From Rotaria macrura (Eukaryota; Rotifera; Eurotatoria; Philodinida; Philodinidae), in NCBI GenBank assembly GCA_900239685.1, contig OENT01000043.1, forward strand, positions 1 through 64,000: a DNA stretch of 64,000 nucleotides, written 5' to 3'. This document shows positions 1 to 13,614 of this stretch, piece after piece (position 1 is the first letter of the stretch; the number at the start of each line of letters is the position of its first letter). The notes under the pieces were generated by a model that had not been told where the DNA came from, made no database searches, and was given only the letters and a program-made list of their open reading frames with translations. A program made the position numbers and the translations under genes.

Positions 1-192
1 AAACGACGTGCCTTTATAATTTGATGCAAGTGTTCCAATAATTTCGTGACCCACTGTACCTAAAGCGTTCGATGTCACTGTTGATGATGTTGACGTTAAC
101 CAAAGTGCTGTTACAATTGCCAATGCTATGAGTCCACATAATAAACCAATAATGAAGCATTGACAACAGCAGCCATTTGATGTAGAATCCAT
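1..192 (-). CDS. Small membrane-anchored protein, 5' part only
   Basis: An ATG at 192 opens 64 codons that run off the left window edge without a stop. The N-terminus is Cys-rich (MDSTSNGCCCQC), followed by one hydrophobic segment at about residues 13-32 that would act as a signal anchor or single membrane span, then a Ser/Thr-rich stretch. The short polar N-terminus before a membrane helix suggests a type II or tail-exposed protein, and the CCC cluster could be palmitoylated; both are inference. No family is recognised because the rest of the gene lies outside the window. No alternative upstream ATG in frame is close by. Confidence 0.5.
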   Translation of the reverse strand, partial: MDSTSNGCCCQCFIIGLLCGLIALAIVTALWLTSTSSTVTSNALGTVGHEIIGTLASNYKGTSF

Positions 193-3100
193 ACCAAAAT
201 GGTTTTGTCTGTTCGAAATTAAAAAGTAGATCTTCATTCAGAGTAATAGATATAGATACAAGTTATCGATTGTTGACGATGAACTCATAAACAATTCTCT
301 ATTTGTATAAATACTAGATAAAGAGTACAGTGATGAGAATTTATCATAGGATCATGTCTCAGAGTTAGACTCTAACCTAATGCATAGATAATCGCCACCG
401 ATCAGTGGCCAACCATGTTGATAAGATTTATAAAAATATTCAGGACTTGTGATTCCATTCGAAATTTCATTCAATTTTTGATTCACCAAAAGCCTTGTAA
501 AACAGCTCCATCGATTTTTTATGAGAGAAAAAATTATTGGGATTATTTTCAAGTGCAATTTATTGTGAAATAATATTCATGCTATTCTAAATTAGTGTTT
601 TCTATTCTTCCTTCGATTATCACATTTTCTTCCATCTGTTCACAATAAATAGAAATATGTACAGACTGATATATTTTCTTCGAAGACTAAAAGTTTCGCA
701 CTTCAGAGAAATGGAATATCTTAAATGATTTCAATTTTAACCCTTGATTTTACGATACAGTTTTATAATGTCTACGAAACTTTGGATTGAGTCAACATAT
801 ATATTCCATAAACTACAATCGAATGAAATTGAATCTTCCGAAATTAATGCTGAGCAATTTGATTCAATTGAATCCTTTGAACTGTAAAAATTATCAATAG
901 TATTCAATCAGTCATTCAACTACGCTTGTTTTTCTTATGAACGATCATGTTCGGCCTTTTAATAATCTAGTGCAACTAAAAAACTGCATTCATGTGTAAT
1001 TTCATCACCAATAACAAAAAAAAGAATTGAAAATCTCTTCTTGATTGACAAAATCTTCGCTTTTGACTAAAACGATCATCGTGATAATTAAAAACTTATT
1101 GTTTCATTGACTGATTTTCTTCTTCTCCTTTTTGAACGGTAGGATCAGGATATTTTCTCCTATTAAAATATTCGAATCGTACTAATAAGCTTCCAGTCTT
1201 TTTTCTAACTGACCCATAATCGTACACATCAGTTACTATCTGATTTATTGAGATTTGAAAATTTGTTGCTTTTGATTTGCTTTGCAGCAATCGCGTATTT
1301 ATTTCTTTAAATTAGCTGCATAGTCTGAGTGTAGATAGAGAGTTGCCTCACATGAAAACACACAAAATATCTGAGATGAAAGCAGCACAATGTATTTCTT
1401 TTACATGAAAATTAGAACACTCAATAACTGTTTGATTTCGATCTTGGTTATCGGAAAAAATTCTTGTCTCCATTTAAAAGTTTACTTTTTAAATATTTAG
1501 TAGAACGCTGAATCAACTCTATTCTCACGAATCTTATACACTGACTAGTATACCGGAGAACATTTATTCGTAGAGAAATAGAACTGAAGAAATGTTGATC
1601 GAAATTAATCCTATCTTGATCGAAAATTCAACATCAACTTCAATCATAAATATGCCAAAGAAAGAATATTTCATTGTGCATTTTTAGTAGAACATAAAAA
1701 AACTGATCCTTAGTTAGTGTTACAAGCTTTCCAAAGTCAATTTTCATTAATGGTGCTTGATGATTAAAAAAATTTGTCTTTTAAACCTCGTGGATATAAG
1801 ATGACTTACAACTGCTAAACTTCAAAGCGATCTTCTTTTATCAGTGAAGCTTGACGAAAGTGTCGTTAGAAGATGATCGATTGTCTTCAATCAAGTCTTT
1901 TCAATTCAAATCAAATCTTTGAAAAATATTCTAGAATCAAGTTATGCTGCTTGTGAAAAATTGAATTCATATTGAAACTATCAAGTCTTCTTTTTTTAAT
2001 GAAAATGCTACTTCAATTGAGAGACGAAGAATGTGATTCATGACTCACACAATAAAATCTTTCACTCTCTAGGAATTAGTACAAGGAAAGTCACAGATGA
2101 AAATCAATAGCAACGAAGTTCAAGTATCGATTTTGTTCAAAGTTTCTTTTCTCTGTTACCAAAAAAGTCTATAGGAGTAGTAAAACGATAAAATATTCGA
2201 TGATGCCTTCACTTCTCAAGCAATTCCTAAATATTATATAATCATCTACGTATCAATCATCAAACAATGCATCAAATTTCACTCACTTAGAAAATCAACA
2301 CTGACGAAGAGCATGGGCATCTCAGAAGTTTTTCGTAATCTCGAAACGAAAATGAAACAGGTGGACAACTCGTAGAGCTTTTAGTTATTTTTTTGACAAC
2401 GCTTCAAGATAACTGAAAAACTTCTTCGCTCATAGTTGTGCCGTTGTAATGTTTTTCTATGCTTAATTTTTCATTTTTTAACACTCAAATAGTTTCGTTT
2501 TAAAATAGACTACATAAGTTAATTAATATATTTGATAATTAGATGAATATCCCAATAGAATCATAAAATAAAGATTATTTGATCAGACGTGCATGTCGTA
2601 TCGATTGAATCAATCAGTCAAGCTTTCCGCTTTGGATATATAATATTTTTTGATTGAAACATATTATTTCAGTAGAGTTAACAGAGTAGTTGAATAGAGA
2701 CGCGAACATGTGGGAAAAGAAAATAAGTTCAGAGTGACCTATTTTAAAGCGAAGTGCACTTACGATTTAAGCGCAAATTTCTTCTTTTAATTATTAAGCT
2801 TGACTCTAACACTGCAGAAGCACATCTCTTCTCTTATAGAAGCGATGTATTCATATGTTAGAACTGACTTCTAGCAATTGCTTGCTTTTATGTGAAAGAG
2901 CAAAGACAGGATCAGAATACATTGGAAAAAATCTGTCTTATCATTTCTTCTCTATCGGATAAAATAGAAGCTTACTGATTTTAGTAGTATCTTGTCTTCT
3001 AATTATTCTTAATTCCGTATCTGAATGTCAATGCAGATATAAAATGAATTTAGTTTGACAACAATCTATACCTGTTTTCGTTTGTTTCATTCTGTAGCAG

Positions 3101-5307
3101 ATCATTACTCCACTGATTATGACGAATATTATTCTTCCCATCAATACGCGACAGTCGATTATGATTATAGGCCGATAGTGAATCGGATGACCAAATGCTT
3201 TTCTGAGAAGAACTCATCTCAAAGATAATGAAGTTACTCTTAATTTTCAGTTGAATTGTGTTACTGTTTCGTGAAAATGTAATTGAAAGATTCAGAAATT
3301 TTTTCTATTCGAAAAATAATAATTTCAATTTTTTTCTTTTTTTCTTTATTTTTTTCATCACAAAGGTCCACGAGCATTGTAATTATAAGGTTTATTTTAA
3401 TTTAGGAAAAATTCTTATCAGAAACGTTTTCGTAGATGTCAACATACGGTAAGTAAAGTATTTTGAATATTATGATAGTCAGAAGGCTTCTAGAAAATAA
3501 TCATCTACTACTCGGACGAGTATTCATTAAAATGCATTTCATGAACAGCACCGAAGGGTTTTCCTCATATTTCTATTGTTAAACTTAACAAGCATGTCGG
3601 ATGATGTTTTAAAAAACGTTCTAAAGGATTTTGTTTTATCCTAAGGATTTGAACTTTCTATACGTTATGTATCGATGAATTTTCAGTAATCAAAAGTTTA
3701 TGAACAAATTAGAAAAGGACATTTGATTAGTCGTTTAAATTAATGCTTCATTTTCTTATACACACAGCCGAACAAGACATAAAATTAATATTTTTTTTTT
3801 CGAAAAAGTACTTTTGAAATTTAAGAAAACTCACATTGAATATAATAGTGAGGAGTGTATCTATCGAGTGATAATGTTATTTAAGATAAGATTTAATATC
3901 CGTTTGAATACTGATCATTCCTGCAATTAGAATTCCAGGGTGACGTTTCTTTTCTTAAAAATCACATTCTCAGGAGCAGTTTCTCATAACACTGTAATCT
4001 ATACAGTAGTTTTGCATATGCATCCAGAAACTCTCTCTCTCTCATACTATTAGATTGTTGTTCAGAAAATGGAAGAATGGAAATAGTTTATTTCTTTCAA
4101 TTCGATGAAATGCCATGATACTCACATTCACAATTGATCTGGTGAGTGACAACTATTCATAACGACTCGAATTTCAAAAACAACTGTCCAGAGTAATTTT
4201 TGTCGTTTAGCAGAATCGAATTCATCTCAACTTTGGATTTCATAAAATAATGAGAGCGTTAGGGATACGGTAAAAAAAGATGAAGAGTTTTTAGCTTTTA
4301 TTGGCAAATCAAGTATTTGTCAAGACAAAACACGGCACTGATTGGATTAAAGTTGAAGTGAATCAATAAGTAGCCGTTTCTAAAACGATGAAGTTGAGAA
4401 ATTCAAACGCAACGATAACTAGAATGAGTTAAAATTACACAACAACACACGATTTCTATCTGCATAATTTTATCGAAGACTATATATTCCAAAGCAAGGA
4501 GATCAAAAGATAATAGAGGGCACAACTATAATTGTATGATGTTAATCCAAATAGAGTTATGTAGTCATCAAAACAAAACTGATTTTACTTCGAAAAGAAA
4601 AGATTGCCGATATTTTTATCCATTTAATCCATTTGAGCTCTGTTCTTTGAAATCGAAGTGCTACAGAAACAAAACCTTCACTATAATGCTTGAGTTCTTT
4701 GAAGTAAAAGATGAAAAGGGCACTATTTGAAATTGTTAAAATATTGAGTACTCTATTGAGACAATAAATCGATGACGATTTCACTTCATTATCGATTAAA
4801 TATATTTTCGAAGAAATTTCATTCGGCATGAAATGAACGTCCTATTTTCAGAATGAAAAGAATCTCTATACAACGTGTTACATGATTTTTTCGCATGTCG
4901 AATGAAGTAAATTGTTTGTTACACTCAAATATCTTTCCGATGATGTTCTCTTTTTCCATCAGTATAGCTCACATACATTTTCATGTATTATCTGCAGTCC
5001 ATAATGTCTATCATACGTCATGTCATTATCAATTGATGATGAGAGTAGATCTGTCCAAACCACAAGTTTACTGCATCGATCGTACTAGGGTTTGCAAGAA
5101 GTCATTTCTTGCGTGTCTTAAGCTGAAATTTTGAATCGCAAGGTATTTCCATTATAACTTAATTACAATATAAGCACAAAATTATTTTCTTTTGATCAGT
5201 GTGGTATTTTCAACAGCAAAGTTTAAATGTAACCTAAAATTTTCTACTTTGTTCGAATTTTGTACCACATAGAAACATATGAAAACGAGTTAGCTAATGT
5301 AACGGCC
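193..5307. other. Gene-poor AT-rich stretch, about 5.1 kb
   Basis: Only short ORFs are present, with no family resemblance and no phase-coherent exon chain. I see no tRNA, no tandem repeat array and no transposase. It presumably holds regulatory and 3' flanking sequence for the genes on either side. Confidence 0.5.
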
Positions 5308-7609
5308 TCAGACATACCCGATAGTACTTTTAATGTTTCTTTTGACATGAGTTAAATCTTCCCCTTGATCAACTCTATTGGACATATGGCACAGTATGCA
5401 ATCGAGACTGTAATCATCGATTTTCTGAAAGTAATCGAGCATGTTTTGAAATTGCTTTCGGACAGGTTTATTTCGCCATTGATGGTAGCTTTCATACAAT
5501 GCCCTATATTGGTTGCAATACTTTTTATATAGATAGCAACAGCTTGTGGGGTTTCAAATTTTCTTAAATCGATAATACAGTTTGTTTCGCATGGTAACCA
5601 ATCCGCAACATTTCCTGCGCCTCGATAAATAGGTACACTGTAGGCTACAAATGGATGCCATAATTTCTCCGTTATATAATCGTGACCAAGACTATTTTCA
5701 ATAGCAGTGGTAAATAAATACTTCACTGGATAACGCTAATTTACTGACCTCCCTATCATAAGTACCACAGTCTTTCAAGTTGCGATTTGCTGAATGTTGA
5801 ATATTGACTATGTGTTCTGGTAAACAGCGAATATTATCACCGCAGGTACCATAATTGTCGACATCTATATGTGTCATTAATTTATGCATATATTCTATAC
5901 GTTTTGACGTGGTGTGACAATTGCTATTCATCCAAACAATGGGAGCTCTTATATGCGAGGAATTGCTATTTTCTTTTTGGATAGAAGAGACCTAAAAAAG
6001 AATAGGTGTTAATTTATATGCAATAGTTCCCACTTTGTCTATAAGAAAAGGAGCAGTCTCTTGCTGAAATTGTTTTTACTCATCGGTGCTCTTCTACGGA
6101 ACAGTAACCACGTAGAGAAAACCACACTGAAACTGCAAAGGTCTTATTTCCATGAATTCACTTAGGAATTAATTGTTGTTTATTGAAATTTCAATCAGTA
6201 CTATTCAATACTAACTGTTGGCTGAATCAGGAGTAGACTACGTATTTTCTTTGCATTTGAATGAACTAGGTAAAAAGGTCTACTCTACTAAATAGAGGGC
6301 ATCGATGAAAAAGAACATACAATAGTAAAAAGTCTCATTATTAAGAGTTCAACAGAATTTTGATTGTCAGAACCGTATATGAATTATATTTCAGTACGAC
6401 ATAGAATATGTTTTCATCATTTGTATCAATATCAAAATCTTTCAAGCATTTCTTTTCAATAAGTCAGATTGCATAATCAATGTCAATCGAATACTTACAT
6501 ACTCAGAAGTGTGTAAGATTTTGTTTAATCAAATTGAATGAAAATTCTTTTGTTTAGTTTCAATTGATTTTTCGGTAGAAAACAAGTCAACCACTTCATT
6601 CGTTATAGGTACTAAAGAAGAATACGAAGTACTTAGTAGATTATGGGACATCGGTGTTCTTTCTAAGAAAACAGAACATCATTCGTTCACTTATACCAAC
6701 GTCCAAAATGAATAAGCATAACTATCAAAGAAAAATAATATATAAATAGAATTTAGAGACGATATAAAAGTTTCCATCGACAGAAAAGAACAATGGGAAC
6801 AAACTCTTCTTGTATTTGAAGTGTTATTTTATGTCATCATTTAACAATTACTTACTGTTCCTTTTGCTGGATTGTATTGCTTTTTTACTCGACATGACTT
6901 TCTCTATTGATAATCTTTTCGAATTAAATTTGAATTGTTCAACATACTTAAATAGCCAAGGAGCTGGAATAATATCGTATGCTGACCGATCATAACCGAC
7001 TGTTATATCGAATAATTTTAGCTTGTTTCTGTCCGCTGCCGATGGATAATTACTGATCGATTCAAAATTGAACACGAATCCCCACATACTATCACAAGTA
7101 CGAAATCGATTGTTTAATAGGTTAGAGTATAATTGTTCAGGAAACGAGCTAAATGGATCGGCGATGGTTGATGGATACGCTGAATTATCAAATTTCTTTG
7201 AAAATAAATCTAACGTATAACCACGTTTACATTGAAGTTTTGATTGGTGTTTGATCGACAAACCATCATCAGTTTTTGCGACACGTCCATCATTCACACA
7301 GTTGCCATCTTTCAATGTACTCTCTGAAGCATCGGCTGATTGGGATGGTAAACGTTTACAATCACCCATATTATAGATTTGATATATGGCACTAGCAATC
7401 GATCTTAGTTCATTGGGTATGTCACACCATGATGTTCGATTGGTAGCATCGTTGAAATGAAATGTACGCCAAGCGGCCAGATCAAATATGTAGTTCACCC
7501 TAGCAACTTGTTTATCTTTTGAATACTTACATAAACATAGTTTTGGATCATTGGCAAAGAATGAGTATAATATGAAAAATAAGATGCTTCCAGCACAGAA
7601 TATCTTCAA
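5308..7609 (-). pseudogene. Alpha-fucosyltransferase (GT10 family), broken by frameshifts
   Basis: The 5' part (7609 down to about 6856) encodes a hydrophobic signal anchor (FFILYSFF) as in type II Golgi glycosyltransferases, followed by a GT10-like N-terminal lobe. The 3' part (5991 down to 5308) carries the GT10 signature: APIVWMNSNC, VDNYGTCGDN, then the donor-site block TTAIENSLGHDYITEKLWHP and VPIYRGAGNV, then YESYHQWRNKP. GT10 enzymes move fucose from GDP-fucose to glycans in the Golgi. The conserved blocks are split over three frames: one shift lies near 5726 (before the KYLFTTAIENS block) and one near 5507 (before the QYRALYESYHQW block), with no room for an intron of normal size. The roughly 860 bp intron also fails to join in phase. 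No ATG fits at 7609 (the codon there is TTG), so a 5' exon may be missing from the model. It is most likely a decayed copy; sequencing error is the alternative. Confidence 0.6.
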
Positions 7610-9034
7610 GTATGTCTAGGTCTTTCTTTGATAAAGCCGCATTAATTCTTACCAAAAGTGTCTGAAAATTGGATATAGAGTTTTTCTATTTAGTGGTTCA
7701 TGAGTAGTAATTCAGTTTCTACTATATTTAAGTTTATTTACAATTGAAAATATTTCATCATCTGAAGCCGACACTGGTCCATTTTCCAAGAGGTGACATT
7801 GATCCGGACGGAAAATATAATTTTTGACAATTTCCGTTTCTTTTTATGTACACAGTCGTTAAAATTTCAAATCGCTATTTTCAAATCTATACAAACGATA
7901 TCAGATAAGAAAAAACCTAGTTAAATCTAGGGATGAGTATTTATTGTTATTGTTATAAATAACAACAAGATAGCAATAGCATTTCACATCTGAAAAAATC
8001 TATCACTGTTACGAAGATAAAAAGTAACAGCTAGTTGTTCTGATGAACAAGAAATTAATGTCATTTTTATTGAGTTTCAATTATTCTTCTTTTATGAGAA
8101 CGAGAACTGAAATGATTCACAGTGTCAATGAATATCTACATATATTAAATATAATCCCATTTCTCACATCCTATGTTCTCGTTTTACATGACGTTTGTCG
8201 ATCTATACTAAATAATAAACTGTCGCAATGAATAAAATAATCTCTGGAGTTCCTCAGTCATGTTTTGAAGATATTTGATTTTGTTCAGAATTCAGTTGAC
8301 TTATGGCTATTTTCGACACGAAATAGGTAACATTGAGATTAGTTCAGCAAGGATAAGGATTAGCACACGAACCATATCTGCAATTTTTGCACAGCACCAA
8401 TTTGTTTCATTTAAGGTAACTAATAAAAGATTTCTATTCTGTCGGTGGTAAACAAAAAAAAATTACAGAGTTGAAGCTCACTGAATCTTTGATTACAATC
8501 AAAAGTAGTTGTGAGGAAAATAAATTTAAAATCTAAACAACAAGCTCTTCTTAAATAACATGAAATGATAGTTCTATTTTTTTCTGACGATCAACAAACA
8601 TTTGCTATAAATATAGATTAATCTTTAGATAATTAATCGTTTGGTTTTTCAACATAAATAAGTTCAAGCATGTTACATTCTTGTTTGCATTTTAAAAACA
8701 TGATTGCACGACGTTCTTATATTCACATTGATAACATTTATAGAATATATACATGTAGCTACATGCCTAATCTGTTAAAAAATCGTCTTGTTAGTTAGGT
8801 AAAATTAAATAATCAAACGATACACTTTAGATAAGTATTGTTATTCGCTTGAAATAAAGATGATTGATAATAGTGCCCCGTTTTTACTTGTTAATACCCA
8901 TGCTCGATACAAACTAGTATTTTATTCGTATGACGTCATATAATTCTAACTATCATTCAATATTTATTCTTTAATATAACTATTTTTAGTACTATGACAA
9001 GAACTACTCAAGAACAATTTGTGTAACTACAATA
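7610..9034. other. Intergenic, about 1.4 kb
   Basis: It lies 5' of the fucosyltransferase copy and 3' of the permease gene. A donor-like site near 7652 suggests one further short 5' exon of the fucosyltransferase. I see no other gene. Confidence 0.4.
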
Positions 9035-11475
9035 TTAAACAGTCAATTTTTGACCTTCTTCAGCTTCTAATTTTTTTTGTAACTCTTGTTGTCGTTTCCA
9101 TTCGGCCCATTCTATACTGGACAAATCATCAGGTTCTGTTTCTTGTTCTTTGACCAATTTTCTTCGTTGTGCTAATTCTAATACACCGAATAACACCGAC
9201 AATGACATATAGCCAACTACGAATCTCCAACCATAGTCATCCTTTTTTACCAATAGACCAACACTATCTGCATTGATTAATCCAAATACAGCAAATATTG
9301 CAGCAAGACAAGACCAGCCAGCAGCATGAATGAATTTTCGATCAATCATGTACATCATAATAGCAGTAATGAAAATGCATTGTAATTGAGAACCACCAGC
9401 AAAATTTTCTAGGCCACGATACGGGAAACTGTCGATATGAGCTGATACGTTTGAAGAAAACTGTATGCCCGGTCGAGTAAAATTAGAATAAGCCGCAGTA
9501 ACACCATTGACAATTGTGCCTTTAGCCCAATCAGCTACAACGGACATTATACCAAGAAGAAATGCTGGATAGTGACGATGCGGAGTAATCGATAGTGTAT
9601 CAGCACATATGACCAAACCAATAAAAACCTAGTCAATGAAAAACAAAACAGACATCAGAAAATTTATCGACATGTTTGATTTAGGAATGACGATCTACAC
9701 AACGGGTATTGACTTATGTCTTTTTCAAAACTTTCTGGAACAGAACAACTTACGACTATCGGATTTATTGATACGACAGCAATAATCGAACTAAGAAGAG
9801 CATTAATTCCAAGAAAACACAACGGTAAATAAGCAAGACCGTTTATAATCGAATAAGCTTGTTTGGCACCCATTTTTTTGAATGCTGGATGACCAATGTA
9901 GGCTAAAACGAGATCCGAATATTGATACGTTATTTATTCTACTCGCGTATTAACATTAACTTACTTGTCATGCCCAAAATAGATCCGAATAAACTAGCAA
10001 ATACGGTTCCCATGCCATCTGCAAACATTACTTCTCGTGTTGGATAAAAATCACCAGCACGTTTGGCTGATTCGACACATTGAATAGTTCCAATGGCAAT
10101 CGATAAAGCTGTGGGTATAGTTGTTGAAAGATAAGCACTACTCTCATTGAAATTAGCGAATATTTCTTGAATGGGAAAAACTGGCCAATAGCCTTTCACA
10201 AGCTTAGCTGCTTCGCGTACATCAGAAATTCTATTGCCTAATGTCATCCAGCTAAGAGCTGTACCTATCATCAACGCAAGAAATGCAACCGGAAGAGGAC
10301 CATATTTAACTAAAATAAAGTTAAAGACACACCTGTATATTGCATGAAAATATGATTTATTAATTAATAAAAATAAATTGCATCAACTATATATCAATTT
10401 CACCATCTTTCTAGCATCGTTTCTGCTTTTTCCTATATGGGATCCCAGCTTTAGAAATGCCCTCTATCCTCAATGGAAAAGTTTCGGTACTGTTTCAGAC
10501 GATAGATTTTCTCTCTTTCACTTACCACCGCCAAAGTAACCAAGCATCACAATTGCCAATGGTATATATGCTACCATTGGTGTTGTAGCTATTTCTAAAA
10601 ATTGATTAAGTGCCAAATATGCAAATCCAATACCAGATATTGATGAAAGTAACGCGACACTTGGAATATTTTTTCGAATAAATTCTCCAAACAAGCAGAA
10701 TACAAGAAGAATAATACCGGTCATGAAATTACTGGCCAAAGCCACATGCCACGCAAATTCTTGACAATAGGCTTGTTCATGCTTTTTGATACATTGATGA
10801 AACGCAGGAAATATAATAATATAAATGAAGGCGAACGCTCCAGGTGTATTTATACCATAGGGCATAGTACATACATCTCCACGTTTTTCTTTATATGCTA
10901 GTTTGCGAGCCATATAAACATAATAGATATTGCCCCACAACATAGATAATGCCACTCTAGAACAATAGTTGATAGTTATTTTTTGAATTAATTTCTTATT
11001 TAGTAGATAATTTTCCTCCGATTTCTATCATGCTCATCTTAAATTGACTAAATTCTTTTGTAAACACTATTGATATGTCGAGAACAAATCAACAACAAGA
11101 CTACGTTATCAGTCGAACTTTGACAATCAAAATTATAGTTATAGATACGTACCCAGGTAAAATCCTTCCGTAGACAATATCATTGCCTAATATTGGTTTT
11201 AAATTAATTATAACTGCTAATAATGTTGCTAGATTATTGATAAATAATGCCATAAAACCATCAACATCACCTTTCACAAATAATGGATACGATGAATTGA
11301 AACGAAATGCACTTATCCATTCTTTCGGATGAAATGCCAATATTTGTTTTAATTCATTTTTCATAATCCTCTGACGATCATTAAGAAATCGACGAATTTT
11401 TGACTGTGACACACGCTCATTTTCAAGAACCATCACCTCTTTTGGAACACTTGACTCTTTCATTTGTATTGACAT
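9035..11475 (-). CDS. NCS2-type permease (xanthine/uracil/vitamin C permease family)
   Basis: Five exons: 11475-11153, 10956-10526, 10309-9965, 9902-9754 and 9628-9035. All junctions keep phase and give 613 residues. A polar N-terminus of about 80 residues leads into KGDVDGFMALFINNL, then a permease core with many membrane helices, including GRILPG, MPYGINTPGAFAF, KYGPLPVAFLAL and the TYIGHPAFKKMGAKQAYS block near the middle. The C-terminal tail is charged (EWAEWKRQQELQKKLEAEE). NCS2 carriers are cation symporters for nucleobases or ascorbate; the substrate here cannot be told. The sequence resembles the bacterial and algal branch with GD-x-x-GF-x-x-LF more than animal SLC23, so an ancient transfer is possible, but the four spliceosomal introns show it is settled in a eukaryotic genome. 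Start is the first ATG of exon 1. Confidence 0.75.
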
Positions 11476-13614
11476 AATGATGCAAAAAAAAGAATTTTTT
11501 TAATACTATACGAATTGCCAATTGTCTATCTTCCAAAGATATTTGGTGTTGCCTAAAAGGTGAGAATAAACAAACAATAAACGATTATCGACACGTAAAT
11601 TAGATCTAATCTGTACGAAATGTAATTGTATACAAACAACACTCTTTCAATCTAATTATGTGTTTTCTTTCATTTTGTATCATCTCAAAAGTTTGATTAT
11701 TGATATCTATTACTATGTCTTATTAATCGATCATGCTAGTAGTCTTATTTAACAGGCAACACACGATCAATCAAATCAATTATAATACTTTAGTAAAAAA
11801 GATTTCATCATTTTCAAATACATTATTAATATCGCTTTCTATAACTATCTACGGCGTTGCTTAAGTTCTCTTACTTGGAAATTCAAGGGAAAAACACACA
11901 TATATATATATGTATATGCACATGAAAAGGAAAATCATCTGAAATTTTTTCATATTAATATACAATAAAACTAAAGATCTTACCTAGTATGTAAAGATTT
12001 AAGTTACAAGTTTAACACAAATTCAAAATTGAAGATGCTGTCTATTTCATCAATGTGAAAGTATACTAACTGAAATGCTTCACACAAACGTATACTCTCT
12101 CTCTATATATATATGCATATTTGGACAAAGGTAGATGTTTCTTGCTTTATTTTCTACGGTCATCTATCGATTAATGACCTTGACTGAATTCTTTGTATCA
12201 TTGTGAATATTCACGTTTAGTGGTCACTAATTGACGGCTAAAAACGAGAACATAAATGAAAACATAGGTGAAGATGTCGTATAGGCGAATACGCATTGTG
12301 TCAAATAGGGTTAATGAATAGGTCTTTTTTCCTTTCTTTCCCCTTTGGTCATGCATCGATTCACAGCTGTGATTGTACGGGTCAACTAAAAATGTTATGA
12401 GTTGTCATACTGTGTGCTGTGTGAATATTAAAGAAAATAACCGATCTTTGCAACAGCTTCAAATAATTATATTGTAGCATTGAATTCTTTATACTATAGC
12501 ATATCTAATAGTTTTCTGTTACATTAGATGACATATTCGAAAGTTTCATCAAATGAGTCTTTTTCTATCAGCGATTGTATTGAATCTAATGAGAAAGTTA
12601 AAATGAAATTCTTATGAGCTATTAGTGAATCTTGAAAAGAAAAATAAACACTATGGCATGGCTCATAGCAGTTGTTTTTATTTTTATTTTTATTCGTTCA
12701 TTTATTGGCTCTATTTAACATCTTGCAATATTACCCCGGAGTTGTTTTTTTTGAGTGGTACTTTTCTAATTTCACTTGATAAATATAATTAAAATAGTTT
12801 CTAAAAAAGTGATGTTGATCGAGTAAACTTCAAGATGAAATTAAACTTATCCGATTAATTTCTATGCTATCAAAATGTTTTCCTTTGTACAATCTAGAAG
12901 AATCGGTCTTGGATCGACTCATAATTCCATTGTTATTGATTGTATATCAAAGATATTTATTGTAATCGATACAAAATTAGTGAACTGCCATGCTTTTGAA
13001 TCGATCAGTTTCATCAAATATGCTTTCTTTTCAATACGAAACAAACAGTGGTTAAAATCATATCGATTATGTAGTTTCATGCAACAGTTTCATTGAACTT
13101 CAATTCTCTATGAGATACAATTAGTACACAGTGTGTGGCCAAACAATTTACAGCTATATGTTTTCATTCTAAAAGAAATAGAAATGTCTTTTACTCAGCT
13201 TCAATATTTGACAATGCATCATCTATTAAATCGATTTCATCAAATGTAACGCTAGATGAATCGTAGTAAAACTATAAAGTGTTCAGATACTCAATAAGAT
13301 AGGATCAATATTTCTTCTATCTGATAGATGTGTATATGTGCAACAAGGCATAGTTTTGTTTTCGATTAGTTCCAATTGAATTGAAATGGCATGAAAAAAA
13401 AATTTAGATCTTGATTCATTTATGTGACACAATCACTTAATTAAAGAGAACATAATAATACGTAAAAAGTCAGGTGTCACAAAACGCGTGTCCTCTCTGT
13501 TCTCGATTGTGATTGGTTTAAAAAACTCTGTAGAGGCTTTACCTATGAAACGGTAAACATGATGAAGAAAAGAACCTCAAGCCGCAAAAATCGATATTTG
13601 ACATAGAACAATTT
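11476..13614. other. Divergent intergenic region between permease and SCLT1
   Basis: About 2.1 kb separate the starts of two genes that point away from each other, so both promoters should lie here. It contains short TA-rich runs (for example 11901-11920 and 12105-12115) and no convincing ORF. SCLT1 may have a 5' UTR or further 5' exon here. Confidence 0.4.

Noticed and set aside
3258..5134. Several 60-90 codon ORFs in the first gene-poor stretch
   Set aside because: Low-complexity Phe/Asn/Lys-rich translations typical of AT-rich non-coding DNA.
8043..8231. 62-codon plus-strand ORF
   Set aside because: No family resemblance, no splice context, composition like the AT-rich flank.
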